A DNA stretch of 10,902 nt from an uncultured Burkholderiales bacterium (GCA_903953985.1 CAJBLW010000149.1:1-10902), one strand, 5' to 3'; positions 1-6,221 are shown, numbered from the stretch's first letter. A program made the numbers and translations. The notes: generated by a model not told the origin, from the letters alone.

Positions 1-602
1 AAGGTCCAGAGCACCGCAAAGGTTTGCGCCAAGGTGTGCCCCCAGGCCAGCAGGCCGTGGTTGCGCAAGATGACGGCTTGTTTGTCGCCGATGCAGTGCA
101 GCAGGCGCGGCGCTTCGTCTGCGTGGATGGTGATGCCCTCGAAATCGTGGTAGGCCACCATGTTGTGCAACTGGGCGCTGTAAAAATTGGTCTGCTGCAA
201 ACCGCCTTGCACACAGGCCACAGCCACGCCCGCCGTGGTGTGGGTGTGCATCACGCAATGCGCCCCGGCCAGGGCTTCGTGCACGGCGGCATGCACCGTG
301 AAACCCGCCGGGTTGACGGGGTAGGGCGAGCCATCCAGCACACGCCCTTGCACGTCGATCTTGACCAGATTGCTGGCCGTGACCTCGCTGTAATGCAGGC
401 CAAAGGGGTTGATCAAAAAGTGTTTTTCGCCGCCCGTGACGCTGTCTGGCAGGCGCAGCGTGATGTGGTTGTAAATCATCTCGGTCCAGCCGAGCAAGGC
501 AAAGACACGGTAACAAGCGGCCAGCTCCAGGCGGGCTTGCCATTCATCGGGGTGCACCCGCGCTTGCAGCGAGGGCACCACCGGTTGAGGAGAGGGGAAC
601 AT
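1..602 (-). CDS. class II aldolase/adducin family protein (partial, runs off left edge)
   Basis: Reading the minus strand from 602 gives 200 codons without a stop up to the window edge, so the C-terminus is missing. The fold is class II aldolase/adducin. HTHTTAGVAVA carries the metal-ligand His pair (H119 and H121), and a second conserved block, ILRNHGLLAWG, carries H182. Members of this superfamily bind a divalent metal and act as aldolases, epimerases or decarboxylases in the cytoplasm. At the usual position of the catalytic Glu of fuculose-phosphate aldolase this protein reads NPAGFTVH, as in adducin-like members, so true aldolase chemistry is uncertain. The start at 602 is preferred over an in-frame ATG at 620 because AAGGAA lies 6 nt upstream of 602, while 620 has no ribosome binding site. 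It is the last gene seen of the hpa operon, 78 nt after hpaI, and is not a canonical pathway step. Substrate unknown. Confidence 0.9.
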   Translation of the reverse strand, partial: MFPSPQPVVPSLQARVHPDEWQARLELAACYRVFALLGWTEMIYNHITLRLPDSVTGGEKHFLINPFGLHYSEVTASNLVKIDVQGRVLDGSPYPVNPAGFTVHAAVHEALAGAHCVMHTHTTAGVAVACVQGGLQQTNFYSAQLHNMVAYHDFEGITIHADEAPRLLHCIGDKQAVILRNHGLLAWGHTLAQTFAVLWT

Positions 603-608
603 AGTGGT

Positions 609-614
609 TTCCTT
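609..614 (-). promoter_or_regulatory. Shine-Dalgarno site that decides the aldolase-like start
   Basis: AAGGAA on the minus strand ends 6 nt before the ATG at 602-600. The alternative in-frame ATG at 620 is preceded only by AT-rich sequence from the neighbouring palindrome. This favours the shorter N-terminus beginning MFPSPQP. Confidence 0.6.
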
Positions 615-633
615 GTTCATTGAATTGAGGTCA

Positions 634-685
634 ATTAATTGGGATCTGACCCAAATTAATTAATTGGGGTCAGATCCCAATTAAT
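634..685. repeat. 52-bp near-perfect palindrome (REP-like)
   Basis: The 19-nt arms 634-652 and 667-685 are perfect reverse complements with core GGGATCTGACCC. The 12 nt at the centre (654-665, AATTAATTAATT) are also self-complementary, so only the 653/666 pair is mismatched. The right arm contains the stop codon (681-683) and last codon of hpaI. There is no T-run after the stem in the direction of transcription, so it is not a classical intrinsic terminator. Motifs of the GGGGTCAGACCCCAATT type recur between genes in many proteobacteria and are often near Y1/RAYT transposases (recalled, not checked here). A mobile or REP-like origin is inference. Confidence 0.85.
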
Positions 686-1496
686 AAGTCGCGCCTTTGG
701 CGGGTGCGGCAACGGGGGTAACTGATTTGAAATGCGCCGCCAGCTCGGTGGTGTGCCGCATCAAGAGTTGCGTGTCCAAACCCACAGCCACAAACACCGC
801 GCCCAATGAGAGGTAGTGCGCGGCCAGTTGGCGGTCGGGCGTGAGGATGCCGGGGGCTTTGCCGGCTTTCAGGATGCGGGCGATGGCGTCTTCGATCGCC
901 GTTTGCACTTCGGGGTGTGCGGCGTTGCCCACATGGCCCATGGAGGCCGAGAGGTCGGCCGGGCCAATGAACACGCCGTCCACGCCCGGCGTGGCGACAA
1001 TCGCGTCGAGGTTCTTCAGGGCTTCGCGCGATTCGACTTGCACCAACAGGCAGACCTCTTCGTTGGCGCGTTTGACGTAGTCGGGGTAATGACCCCAGCG
1101 CGAAGCACGCGCCCCAGCCATGCCGCGCACCCCGCCTTGGCCATCGTCTTGTGGATAGCGCATGGCTTGCACCAGTTGCGCGGCTTGCGCGGCGGTGTCG
1201 ACCATGGGCACCAGGATGGTTTGCGCGCCCAAATCCAAGTATTGTTTGATCAGCGCCGTTTCGCCCAAGGGCACGCGGCACACCGGGTGGCTGGCGGGGT
1301 AAGCGGCCACGGTCTGCAGTTGGGACTGGATGCTGTTCAAGTCGTTGGGCGCGTGTTCGCCGTCGATGACCAACCAGTCAAAGCCGGCCAGGGCGCAGAT
1401 TTCGGCGGTGTAGGCGCTGGCCAGGCCCATCCAGAGGCCGATTTGGGGTTGTTGGTTTTGAAGGGCTTGTTTGAATGTATTCACGGGGGTGTTCAT
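681..1496 (-). CDS. hpaI: 4-hydroxy-2-oxoheptanedioate (HKHD) aldolase
   Basis: This is the last step of homoprotocatechuate meta-cleavage: a metal-dependent class II retro-aldol cleavage of 4-hydroxy-2-oxoheptane-1,7-dioate to pyruvate and succinic semialdehyde. The 271-aa protein is a little longer than E. coli HpaI (about 262 aa) and belongs to the HpcH/HpaI TIM-barrel family. Visible family residues are H48 in DGEHAPN (catalytic His), R74 in VCRVP, E155 in QVESREA and D181 in GPADLSA (metal ligands), plus RASRW at 130-134. The start at 1496 is supported by GAGGAA about 7 nt upstream. It sits downstream of hpaH across a 167-nt gap containing a hairpin element. The final Tyr codon and the stop lie inside a palindromic repeat, so the extreme C-terminus is set by the repeat. 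Confidence 0.96.
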   Translation of the reverse strand: MNTPVNTFKQALQNQQPQIGLWMGLASAYTAEICALAGFDWLVIDGEHAPNDLNSIQSQLQTVAAYPASHPVCRVPLGETALIKQYLDLGAQTILVPMVDTAAQAAQLVQAMRYPQDDGQGGVRGMAGARASRWGHYPDYVKRANEEVCLLVQVESREALKNLDAIVATPGVDGVFIGPADLSASMGHVGNAAHPEVQTAIEDAIARILKAGKAPGILTPDRQLAAHYLSLGAVFVAVGLDTQLLMRHTTELAAHFKSVTPVAAPAKGATY

Positions 1497-1532
1497 AGAT
1501 CAGTTCCTCTCTTTAAAGGTCAAACGACTTAC

Positions 1533-1620
1533 AGGATGTAGGGGACGGGGTGGCGGATCGGGCGATGTGGCAAAGCGAAGCGCCTCTGAGCTCGGGCCGC
1601 CACCCCGTCCCCAGCAGCCT
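1533..1620. repeat. 88-bp hairpin element with 16-bp perfect GC-rich inner arms
   Basis: Positions 1541-1556 (GGGGACGGGGTGGCGG) and 1597-1612 are exact reverse complements around a 40-nt loop. Extending outward gives 24-nt arms, 1533-1556 and 1597-1620, with 21 of 24 positions complementary. It fills about half of the 167-nt hpaH-hpaI gap. The stem is not followed by a T-run on either strand, so it does not look like a simple terminator. The length, imperfect termini and constant loop layout suggest a small non-autonomous repeat (MITE or REP-like); this is inference. The transcript would form a very stable stem-loop between the two cistrons. Confidence 0.75.
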
Positions 1621-1663
1621 CCCGCTATCGCAAGACGAAGCCACTGCAGACGCATTCAACGGT

Positions 1664-2485
1664 TCAAACAAAACGGAACTCCAATTTGCCCAGCGGCCCG
1701 TAGTCTGCGTCAAACACATCGCCCACTTTGGCCACCGCTGGTTTGGTGAACGAACCGGCCAGTACGATTTCGCCCGCTTGCAAATGCTCGCCCCAAGGGG
1801 CCAGTTTGTTCGCCAACCAGGCGATGCCCACCGCGGGGTGCCCTTGCACGCCCGCTGCCAGGCCGGTTTCTTCAACCACGCCGTTTTGACGCAGCACCGC
1901 CCCGCACCAAGGCAGGTCGGTGGTCAGTGGATCGACCCGCTTGGCCCCGAGCACGATGCCCGCATTGGCCGCGTTGTCGCTGATGGTGTCAAAGACTTTG
2001 CGCATCACCTTGGTGTGGCGGTCGAACTGCTCAATGCGCGAGTCGATGATTTCGATGGCGGGCGTGACGTAATCGGTGGCCTCGAGCACTTGTTGCACGG
2101 TCACGTTGGGGCCGCGCAGTTCTTTCTTGAGGACGAAGGCCAGCTCGACCTCGACGCGTGGCGCAATGAAATCGGTGAAGGGAATGGTCAGAACCTGGCC
2201 TGGCGTACAGGTGTAGAGCATGTCTTCGAGCAGCGTGCCGTAGTCGGGCTCGTCGATCTGGCTGGAGACCTGCATGGCGCGGCTGGTCAGCCCAATCTTG
2301 TGGCCGATCATGGTGCGCCCTTCGGCGAATTTGATCTGCATCCAGGCGCGGTTGATGCGGTAACCGTCATCGATGGTCATGCCCGGGTAGCGCTTGGAAA
2401 AGTGCTCGATCTGGACACGGGATTGTTCGGACTGGTGCAGCTCTTGGGCGAGTTGCTGGATTTGGTCTTCGGTGAACACGGACAT
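1664..2485 (-). CDS. hpaH: 2-oxo-hept-4-ene-1,7-dioate hydratase
   Basis: Hydrates 2-oxohept-4-ene-1,7-dioate to 4-hydroxy-2-oxoheptanedioate, the HpaI substrate, using a divalent metal. The protein has 273 aa (family about 267) and belongs to the fumarylacetoacetase/MhpD hydratase fold. Visible motifs are IGHKIGLTSRAMQ near residues 60-72, the paired acidic residues E112 and E114 in PRVEVELAFVL, and E145 in TPAIEIIDSR, which match the metal-ligand set known for HpcG/HpaH. SFTKP at about 245-249 and the short C-terminal strand also fit. The start at 2485 lies 3 nt after the hpaF stop, so the two genes are probably translationally coupled. The best alternative is a paralogous hydratase of the catechol branch (2-oxopent-4-enoate), but the neighbours decide for HpaH. 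Confidence 0.96.
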   Translation of the reverse strand: MSVFTEDQIQQLAQELHQSEQSRVQIEHFSKRYPGMTIDDGYRINRAWMQIKFAEGRTMIGHKIGLTSRAMQVSSQIDEPDYGTLLEDMLYTCTPGQVLTIPFTDFIAPRVEVELAFVLKKELRGPNVTVQQVLEATDYVTPAIEIIDSRIEQFDRHTKVMRKVFDTISDNAANAGIVLGAKRVDPLTTDLPWCGAVLRQNGVVEETGLAAGVQGHPAVGIAWLANKLAPWGEHLQAGEIVLAGSFTKPAVAKVGDVFDADYGPLGKLEFRFV

Positions 2486-2488
2486 GTT

Positions 2489-2920
2489 TCAGGCCTTGTT
2501 GAACAGGGGGTGGAGGTTGCTGTGTTTGGCATCAAACACCTCGGGGCCGACATCGATTTGCAGCGTGATGCCGATGTGGCGCTGGGCCATCACGGGTGCA
2601 AAAAAGGCTTTGGCCACTTCGAGCAGGGTTTGCCCAGCGCGTTGCTGCGTGGCCTCGCTCCGGCCACGGCCCATGCGCACGTTCAGGTAAACAAAGGCGT
2701 AGTCTCCCGTGCCACCGGCCGCTTTACCTGCAGCGCCGCCATCGGCCACCGCGTAATGCGGCGCTGGGTAAGCCAGTACGCGCGTGCCACCGGTCGGAAA
2801 AACCTGTTTGCCTTCCTCGTCTTTCACGGTGAGCATGGCGTCGGCCATCTGGCGGCACAGGCTGGTCATGTTGACTTCTGCGTCCAGCTGGCCTGTGTAG
2901 AGGATCACGAGATGCGGCAT
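2489..2920 (-). CDS. hpaF: 5-carboxymethyl-2-hydroxymuconate (CHM) delta-isomerase
   Basis: Isomerises CHM to 5-oxopent-3-ene-1,2,5-tricarboxylate. This is a tautomerase-superfamily enzyme that uses its N-terminal proline as the catalytic base. Starting at 2920 gives MPHLVILYTG, with Pro directly after the removable Met, as in E. coli HpaF (MPHF). A longer in-frame start at 2968 would bury that proline behind a 16-residue peptide (MDPRVKPDDDK...) that is only the translation of an intergenic palindromic repeat. AAGGA at 2927-2931, 6 nt upstream, supports 2920. The protein has 143 aa against about 126 in E. coli; the difference includes a Gly/Ala-rich insertion around residues 58-72. R47 (GTRV) and R85/R87 (GRGRS) are candidate active-site arginines. 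It is followed after 3 nt by hpaH. Confidence 0.95.
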   Translation of the reverse strand: MPHLVILYTGQLDAEVNMTSLCRQMADAMLTVKDEEGKQVFPTGGTRVLAYPAPHYAVADGGAAGKAAGGTGDYAFVYLNVRMGRGRSEATQQRAGQTLLEVAKAFFAPVMAQRHIGITLQIDVGPEVFDAKHSNLHPLFNKA

Positions 2921-2926
2921 GGCGCG

Positions 2927-2931
2927 TCCTT
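2927..2931 (-). promoter_or_regulatory. Shine-Dalgarno site that decides the hpaF start
   Basis: AAGGA on the minus strand, 6 nt before the ATG at 2920-2918. It sits inside the longer open frame that starts at 2968, and no comparable site precedes 2968. With the N-terminal proline requirement, it fixes the true start. Confidence 0.75.
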
Positions 2932-2937
2932 GGAGTT

Positions 2938-3009
2938 TGTCATCATCGGGCTTGACCCGAGGATCCATGGTGGTTCAGAGATGGTTCCCGGATCAAGTCC
3001 GGGATGACA
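2938..3009. repeat. 72-bp paired-palindrome intergenic repeat between hpaD and hpaF
   Basis: The outer ends TGTCAT (2938-2943) and ATGACA (3004-3009) are inverted. Each half carries its own hairpin: CGGG-CTTGA-CCCG at 2947-2959 and CCCGGA-TCAAG-TCCGGG at 2987-3003. The halves resemble the common bacterial intergenic sequence TGTCATCCCGGACTTGATCC (recalled). Read as protein it yields the MDPRVKPDDD peptide often seen as false N-termini in annotations. The left half is more diverged than the right. No T-run follows, so a terminator role is unlikely. Confidence 0.8.
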
Positions 3010-3054
3010 GAAAAACGTATGCGTGGTATCACAGAAAAGTGCATGCATGGTCAT
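3007..3054. repeat. imperfect 24-nt tandem duplication at the hpaD stop
   Basis: Units 3007-3030 and 3031-3054 both begin ACAGAAAA and share ATGC and TGGT at the same offsets; 17 of 24 positions agree. The second unit contains the hpaD stop codon (3051-3053), and the first overlaps the last bases of the paired-palindrome repeat. It may be a small duplication made when the repeat arrived, or chance similarity in a short spacer. Confidence 0.35.
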
Positions 3055-3977
3055 AGCCTCGTGCTCACCGCGGTGTAACCCTGTGCGCTGCTGGCCTGCG
3101 CTGGCGGGATGTGCTCACCCTTTTGGGGTGTCACTTCAAAAAGTGCGTTGAGCTGTCCCGTGCCCGACGCGCCAAAGTATGGCGTGAGGATTTCCACAGC
3201 GCCTTCGTAGTCGGTCCAACCCAATGCGCCCATCAGCATGGCGGTGTCGTGCATGAAGCCTTCGCCATGGCCTTTGCTAGCGTACTCGGGCAGCATCTCG
3301 CAAAAGGCTTTCCACTCGCGCTGGTCCCACATGCGCAGCACTTGCTCGTCGAGTTTTTCAAGGAAAGGGCTCCAGATTTTGTGGGCAAACTCCGGGGCCA
3401 AACCGTTTTGCGCAAAGCGGTGACTGAGTGAGCCACTGGCCAAAAAGGCCACCTTCCCGTCGTAGTGTTTTTCGACCGCCTCGCGCATGGCCCAACCCAG
3501 GCGGGCGCTGTCGTTCAGGTAGTGCGAGGTGCACAGGGCCGAGACCGAGACCACCTTGAAATGCTGGTCTTCGTTCATGTAGCGCAGCGGGACCAGCGTG
3601 CCGTATTCGGGCTGCAAAGTGGTGGCGTCGTGCGCGAGGGTTTCCACGCCATGGTCGTTGGCCACTTGGGCCAGCAAGTGCCCCAGCGCCGGGTTGCCCG
3701 GCGACTCAAAAGCCATGTTGCTGATGAAGTGCGGCAGTTCGTTGCTGGTGTACACGCCCTTGAAGTGCGGGCCACAGTTGATGTGGTAACCGGCATTGAC
3801 CAGCCAGTGCGTGTCGAACACCACCAGCGTGTCCACGCCCATGGCGCGGCAGCGGCGGCTGATCTCCTGGTGGCCGTCGATGGCGCTTTGGCGTGTTCCA
3901 AAGCGGGGGCCGGGGATTTCACTCAGGTACATGCTGGGCACGTGTGTGATTTTGGCGGCGAGTGCAAGTTGGCCCAT
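3051..3977 (-). CDS. hpaD: 3,4-dihydroxyphenylacetate (homoprotocatechuate) 2,3-dioxygenase
   Basis: Extradiol ring cleavage of homoprotocatechuate to 5-carboxymethyl-2-hydroxymuconate semialdehyde, using Fe(II) and O2. This is a class III (LigB-type) dioxygenase of 308 aa, very close to the E. coli HpaD sequence as remembered: MGQLALAAKITHVPSMYLSE at the N-terminus, then FDTHWLVNAGYHINC, GVYTSNELPHFI, EYGTLVPLRYMNED and LASGSLSHRF. The family iron ligands are all present: H12, H57 and E239 (HGEG). It is unlike the cupin-type or vicinal-oxygen-chelate HpaD of other bacteria. The C-terminus runs about 25 residues past the E. coli end (283 aa) in a Gln/Ala/Ser-rich tail. The start at 3977 has AGGA about 7 nt upstream. 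The gene follows vapC by 37 nt and precedes hpaF across a repeat-filled 130-nt gap. Confidence 0.97.
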   Translation of the reverse strand: MGQLALAAKITHVPSMYLSEIPGPRFGTRQSAIDGHQEISRRCRAMGVDTLVVFDTHWLVNAGYHINCGPHFKGVYTSNELPHFISNMAFESPGNPALGHLLAQVANDHGVETLAHDATTLQPEYGTLVPLRYMNEDQHFKVVSVSALCTSHYLNDSARLGWAMREAVEKHYDGKVAFLASGSLSHRFAQNGLAPEFAHKIWSPFLEKLDEQVLRMWDQREWKAFCEMLPEYASKGHGEGFMHDTAMLMGALGWTDYEGAVEILTPYFGASGTGQLNALFEVTPQKGEHIPPAQASSAQGYTAVSTRL

Positions 3978-4014
3978 GGGGTGTCCTGGTGATGCGTGTG
4001 CGTGTGGGGGAGGG

Positions 4015-4410
4015 TCAGGGACTGATCAGGTCAATGTCCTGGAAGTAGCTGCGGTAGCGGCCTGCATCGCGGGTCAGCAATTTGTAGCCATCGGCCTGGG
4101 CATGCGCGCCAATGAAGAAGTCGGGCAACACGCCGGTTTTGGTGCCGCCACGTTGGCGGTAAGAACGGAACGCGTTGGCGGCCAATTGCGCAGCAGGACG
4201 GGTCAAATCCAGAACTTGCACGCCCAACTTTTGTAAAAACGCATCGATGTGCGGTCCTGCAGTGTTGTGGGTGTGCAGTTCGGCATAGACCACAAAGTTG
4301 GTCACGATCTGCTGGCTTTTGGCTTTGCTCAACTCTCTGAGCGACCAGTCCAACCAAATCGGGTCCTGATGGATCACATCCACAAACACGTTGGTGTCCA
4401 CCAAAATCAT
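4015..4410 (-). CDS. vapC: VapC-type PIN-domain toxin (putative ribonuclease)
   Basis: 131-aa PIN-domain protein. VapC toxins are Mg2+-dependent ribonucleases, often cutting tRNA or rRNA, that are held inactive by VapB. The four acidic residues expected of the active site are visible: D5 (MILVDTN), E44 (YAEL), D97 (LPDFFIGAHA) and D115 (LLTRDAGRY). The start at 4410 overlaps the antitoxin stop in an ATGA, which is typical for translational coupling. A longer frame from a TTG at 4422 would only add four residues and is less likely. It is same-strand between hpaE and hpaD, so readthrough from the hpa promoter should transcribe it as well. Its RNA target cannot be told from sequence. Confidence 0.92.
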   Translation of the reverse strand: MILVDTNVFVDVIHQDPIWLDWSLRELSKAKSQQIVTNFVVYAELHTHNTAGPHIDAFLQKLGVQVLDLTRPAAQLAANAFRSYRQRGGTKTGVLPDFFIGAHAQADGYKLLTRDAGRYRSYFQDIDLISP

Positions 4411-4682
4411 GGCTGATTCCAATCATCGCCACGGGTCATGCGCATCAGTTCATCGGTGCTCATGCCGTCCTTGGCAATGCCAATGAACTGCCGAATCGGG
4501 TCGTCCGGCGCCAGAAACGACAGATCGGGCTCCGGCGCTGCGTTGTGACCGGAGCCTGTTTTGGCCGCGACCAAATACTCGGCAAGGGCTTCTTGCACGA
4601 CGTGTGACTTGCTCAGTTTGCGTGCGGCGCAATACTGGGTCAATTCGCGTTCAACAGTTTCAGGCAGGCGGACAGACAACAT
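4407..4682 (-). CDS. vapB: VapB-like ribbon-helix-helix antitoxin
   Basis: 91-aa antitoxin. The N-terminus MLSVRLPETVERELTQYC followed by KSHVVQEALAEYLV (about residues 25-38) has the beta-helix-helix layout of CopG/RHH DNA-binding antitoxins. A polar linker (about 40-60) leads to a C-terminal segment, DPIRQFIGIAKDG and onward, expected to wrap around the toxin. AAGGAG at 4689-4694, 6 nt upstream, is the strongest ribosome binding site in the window, which fits the need for excess antitoxin. Upstream lie four TGTCATAC boxes, the likely autoregulatory operator. The stop overlaps the vapC start by 4 nt. The family name within RHH antitoxins is tentative; the pairing with a PIN toxin is clear. 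Confidence 0.88.
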   Translation of the reverse strand: MLSVRLPETVERELTQYCAARKLSKSHVVQEALAEYLVAAKTGSGHNAAPEPDLSFLAPDDPIRQFIGIAKDGMSTDELMRMTRGDDWNQP

Positions 4683-4693
4683 GGCTCACTCCT

Positions 4694-4757
4694 TGTCATA
4701 CATATTAAAAATAAATGTATGACAGTAAGTATGACAGATGATGGTGATTTGTCATAC
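4694..4757. promoter_or_regulatory. four-box operator and promoter region of vapBC
   Basis: Four copies of TGTCATAC occur in two inverted pairs: 4694-4701 with 4717-4724 (arms extend to 10 bp, 4694-4703 and 4715-4724), and 4729-4736 with 4750-4757. Box centres are 23, 12 and 21 nt apart, close to whole helical turns, so all lie on one face of the DNA. The first box overlaps the vapB ribosome binding site by one base, and the fourth contains the hpaE stop codon. On the minus strand TAATAT (4707-4702) could be a -10 element; no good -35 is seen. Binding by the VapBC complex to repress its own promoter is inferred from family behaviour. Confidence 0.7.
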
Positions 4758-6221
4758 GCCCCAATGCGGAATGTGGTGACCGCCCAACGAGACCGCCACG
4801 TTTTTGGGCTCGCAGAACACTTCGTAGCTCCAGGTGCCGCCTTCGCGACCGGTGCCGCTGGCCTTGGTGCCGCCAAAGGGTTGGCGCAGGTCACGCACGT
4901 TTTGGCTGTTCACAAAGCACATGCCGGCTTCGACGGCGGCCGCCACGCGGTGCGCTTTGCCCAGGTTCTCGGTCCAGACGTAGCTGCTCAAACCGTATTC
5001 GATGTCGTTGGCTTTTTCAATCGCGTCGGCCTCGTCCTTGAAGGGGATCAGGCAGGCCACGGGACCGAAGATTTCTTCTTGCGCAATGCGCATGCGGTTG
5101 TCGACGTCGGCAAACACGGTGGGCCAGACGAAGTTGCCGTTTTTGACATGCGCGGGCAGGTCGGCTGCGTAGCCGGGCTGGCCCAAGCCGCCGCACAGCA
5201 GGGTGGCGCCTTCTTTGGGGCCGAGCTCGATGTAGCTGCGCACTTTGGCCAAGTGGGCTTGGCTGATCATCGGGCCGACCAGGGTTTTCTCATCCAGCGG
5301 ATCGCCCACCGTGATGCGCTTGGCGCGCGCGACAAACTTGGCGACGAAGTCGGCATAGATGCTCTGCTGCACCAGGATGCGGCTGCCTGCGGTGCAGCGC
5401 TCGCCGTTGTTGCTGAAGATCATGAATACAGCTGCATCAAGTGCACGGTCCAAATCGGCGTCGTCGAAGATCACAAAAGGGCTTTTGCCACCGAGTTCCA
5501 TGCTGAACTTTTTGAGGCCCGCGCTTTGCACGATGCGGTTGCCCGTGGCGGTGGAGCCAGTGAAGCTGATGGCGCGCACATCGCGGTGCGACACCAGCGG
5601 CTCTCCCGCCTCTTTGCCATAGCCGTGGACCAGATTGAGCACGCCTGCGGGCACACCGGCTTCCAGCGCCAGCTCACCCAGACCCGCGGCGCTCAAGGGT
5701 GAGAGCTCGCTCATCTTGAGCACGGCGGTGTTGCCAAAGGCCAGGCACGGCGCGACCTTCCAGGTGGCAGTCATGAAGGGCACGTTCCAGGGGCTGATGA
5801 GCGCGCACACGCCCACCGGGTGGAACAGCGTGTAGTTCAGGTGCGTGGGTGTGGGGTAGGTGTGGCCGTCCACGCGGGTGCACATCTCGGCAAAGTAGTG
5901 GAAGTTGTCAGCCGCGCGCGGCACCAGTTGCTTGCCGGTTTGGCTGATGGTCTGGCCGCAATCCTTGGTTTCGGTTTCCGAAATCTCTGGCACATGTTTC
6001 GTGATCAGGTCGCCCAGCTTGCGCATGATTTTGGCGCGTTCGGTGGCGGGTGTGGCGGCCCACTTGGGAAAGGCGGCTTTGGCGGCGGCCACGGCAGCAT
6101 TCACTTCCGCTTCGCCGCCCGAGGCCACTTCGGCCAGCACTTCTTGCGTGGCGGGGTTGACGGTTTCAAAGTAGTCGCGGCCTGCGACTTTGGCGCCATT
6201 GATGAGGTGGTCGATTTTCAT
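4752..6221 (-). CDS. hpaE: 5-carboxymethyl-2-hydroxymuconate semialdehyde dehydrogenase
   Basis: NAD-dependent oxidation of the HpaD product to 5-carboxymethyl-2-hydroxymuconate. The 489-aa protein (E. coli about 488) is a full-length aldehyde dehydrogenase. Visible catalytic features are N145 in SPWNVPF, K169 in VLKMSE, the NAD-fold FTGSTATG at 220-227, general base E242 in MELGGKSP, nucleophile C276 in NNGERCTAGSR and E383 in EEIFGP. Nothing essential is missing. The start at 6221 has only a weak purine-rich upstream sequence (AGAAAG). The gap to hpaG2 holds a paired-palindrome repeat, and the stop codon lies within the last box of the vapBC operator. The neighbours distinguish it from other hydroxymuconic semialdehyde dehydrogenases. 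Confidence 0.96.
   Translation of the reverse strand: MKIDHLINGAKVAGRDYFETVNPATQEVLAEVASGGEAEVNAAVAAAKAAFPKWAATPATERAKIMRKLGDLITKHVPEISETETKDCGQTISQTGKQLVPRAADNFHYFAEMCTRVDGHTYPTPTHLNYTLFHPVGVCALISPWNVPFMTATWKVAPCLAFGNTAVLKMSELSPLSAAGLGELALEAGVPAGVLNLVHGYGKEAGEPLVSHRDVRAISFTGSTATGNRIVQSAGLKKFSMELGGKSPFVIFDDADLDRALDAAVFMIFSNNGERCTAGSRILVQQSIYADFVAKFVARAKRITVGDPLDEKTLVGPMISQAHLAKVRSYIELGPKEGATLLCGGLGQPGYAADLPAHVKNGNFVWPTVFADVDNRMRIAQEEIFGPVACLIPFKDEADAIEKANDIEYGLSSYVWTENLGKAHRVAAAVEAGMCFVNSQNVRDLRQPFGGTKASGTGREGGTWSYEVFCEPKNVAVSLGGHHIPHWGV

Noticed and set aside
24..623. 199-aa plus-strand open frame at the left edge
   Set aside because: Antisense to the aldolase/adducin-like gene, which has clear HTHT and NHG motifs.
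634..685. Intrinsic terminator after hpaI
   Set aside because: The stem is strong, but no T-run follows it on the minus strand and an operon-orientation gene follows, so a repeat is the better call.
1533..1620. Intrinsic terminator after hpaH
   Set aside because: No T-run after the stem, and hpaI is needed for the same pathway directly downstream.
1550..3007. 485-aa plus-strand open frame
   Set aside because: It runs antisense over hpaH and hpaF, whose products are clearly recognisable. The product has no family motifs and the frame is open because of high GC codon bias.
4719..5702. 327-aa plus-strand open frame
   Set aside because: Antisense to hpaE, a complete aldehyde dehydrogenase; no recognisable domain.
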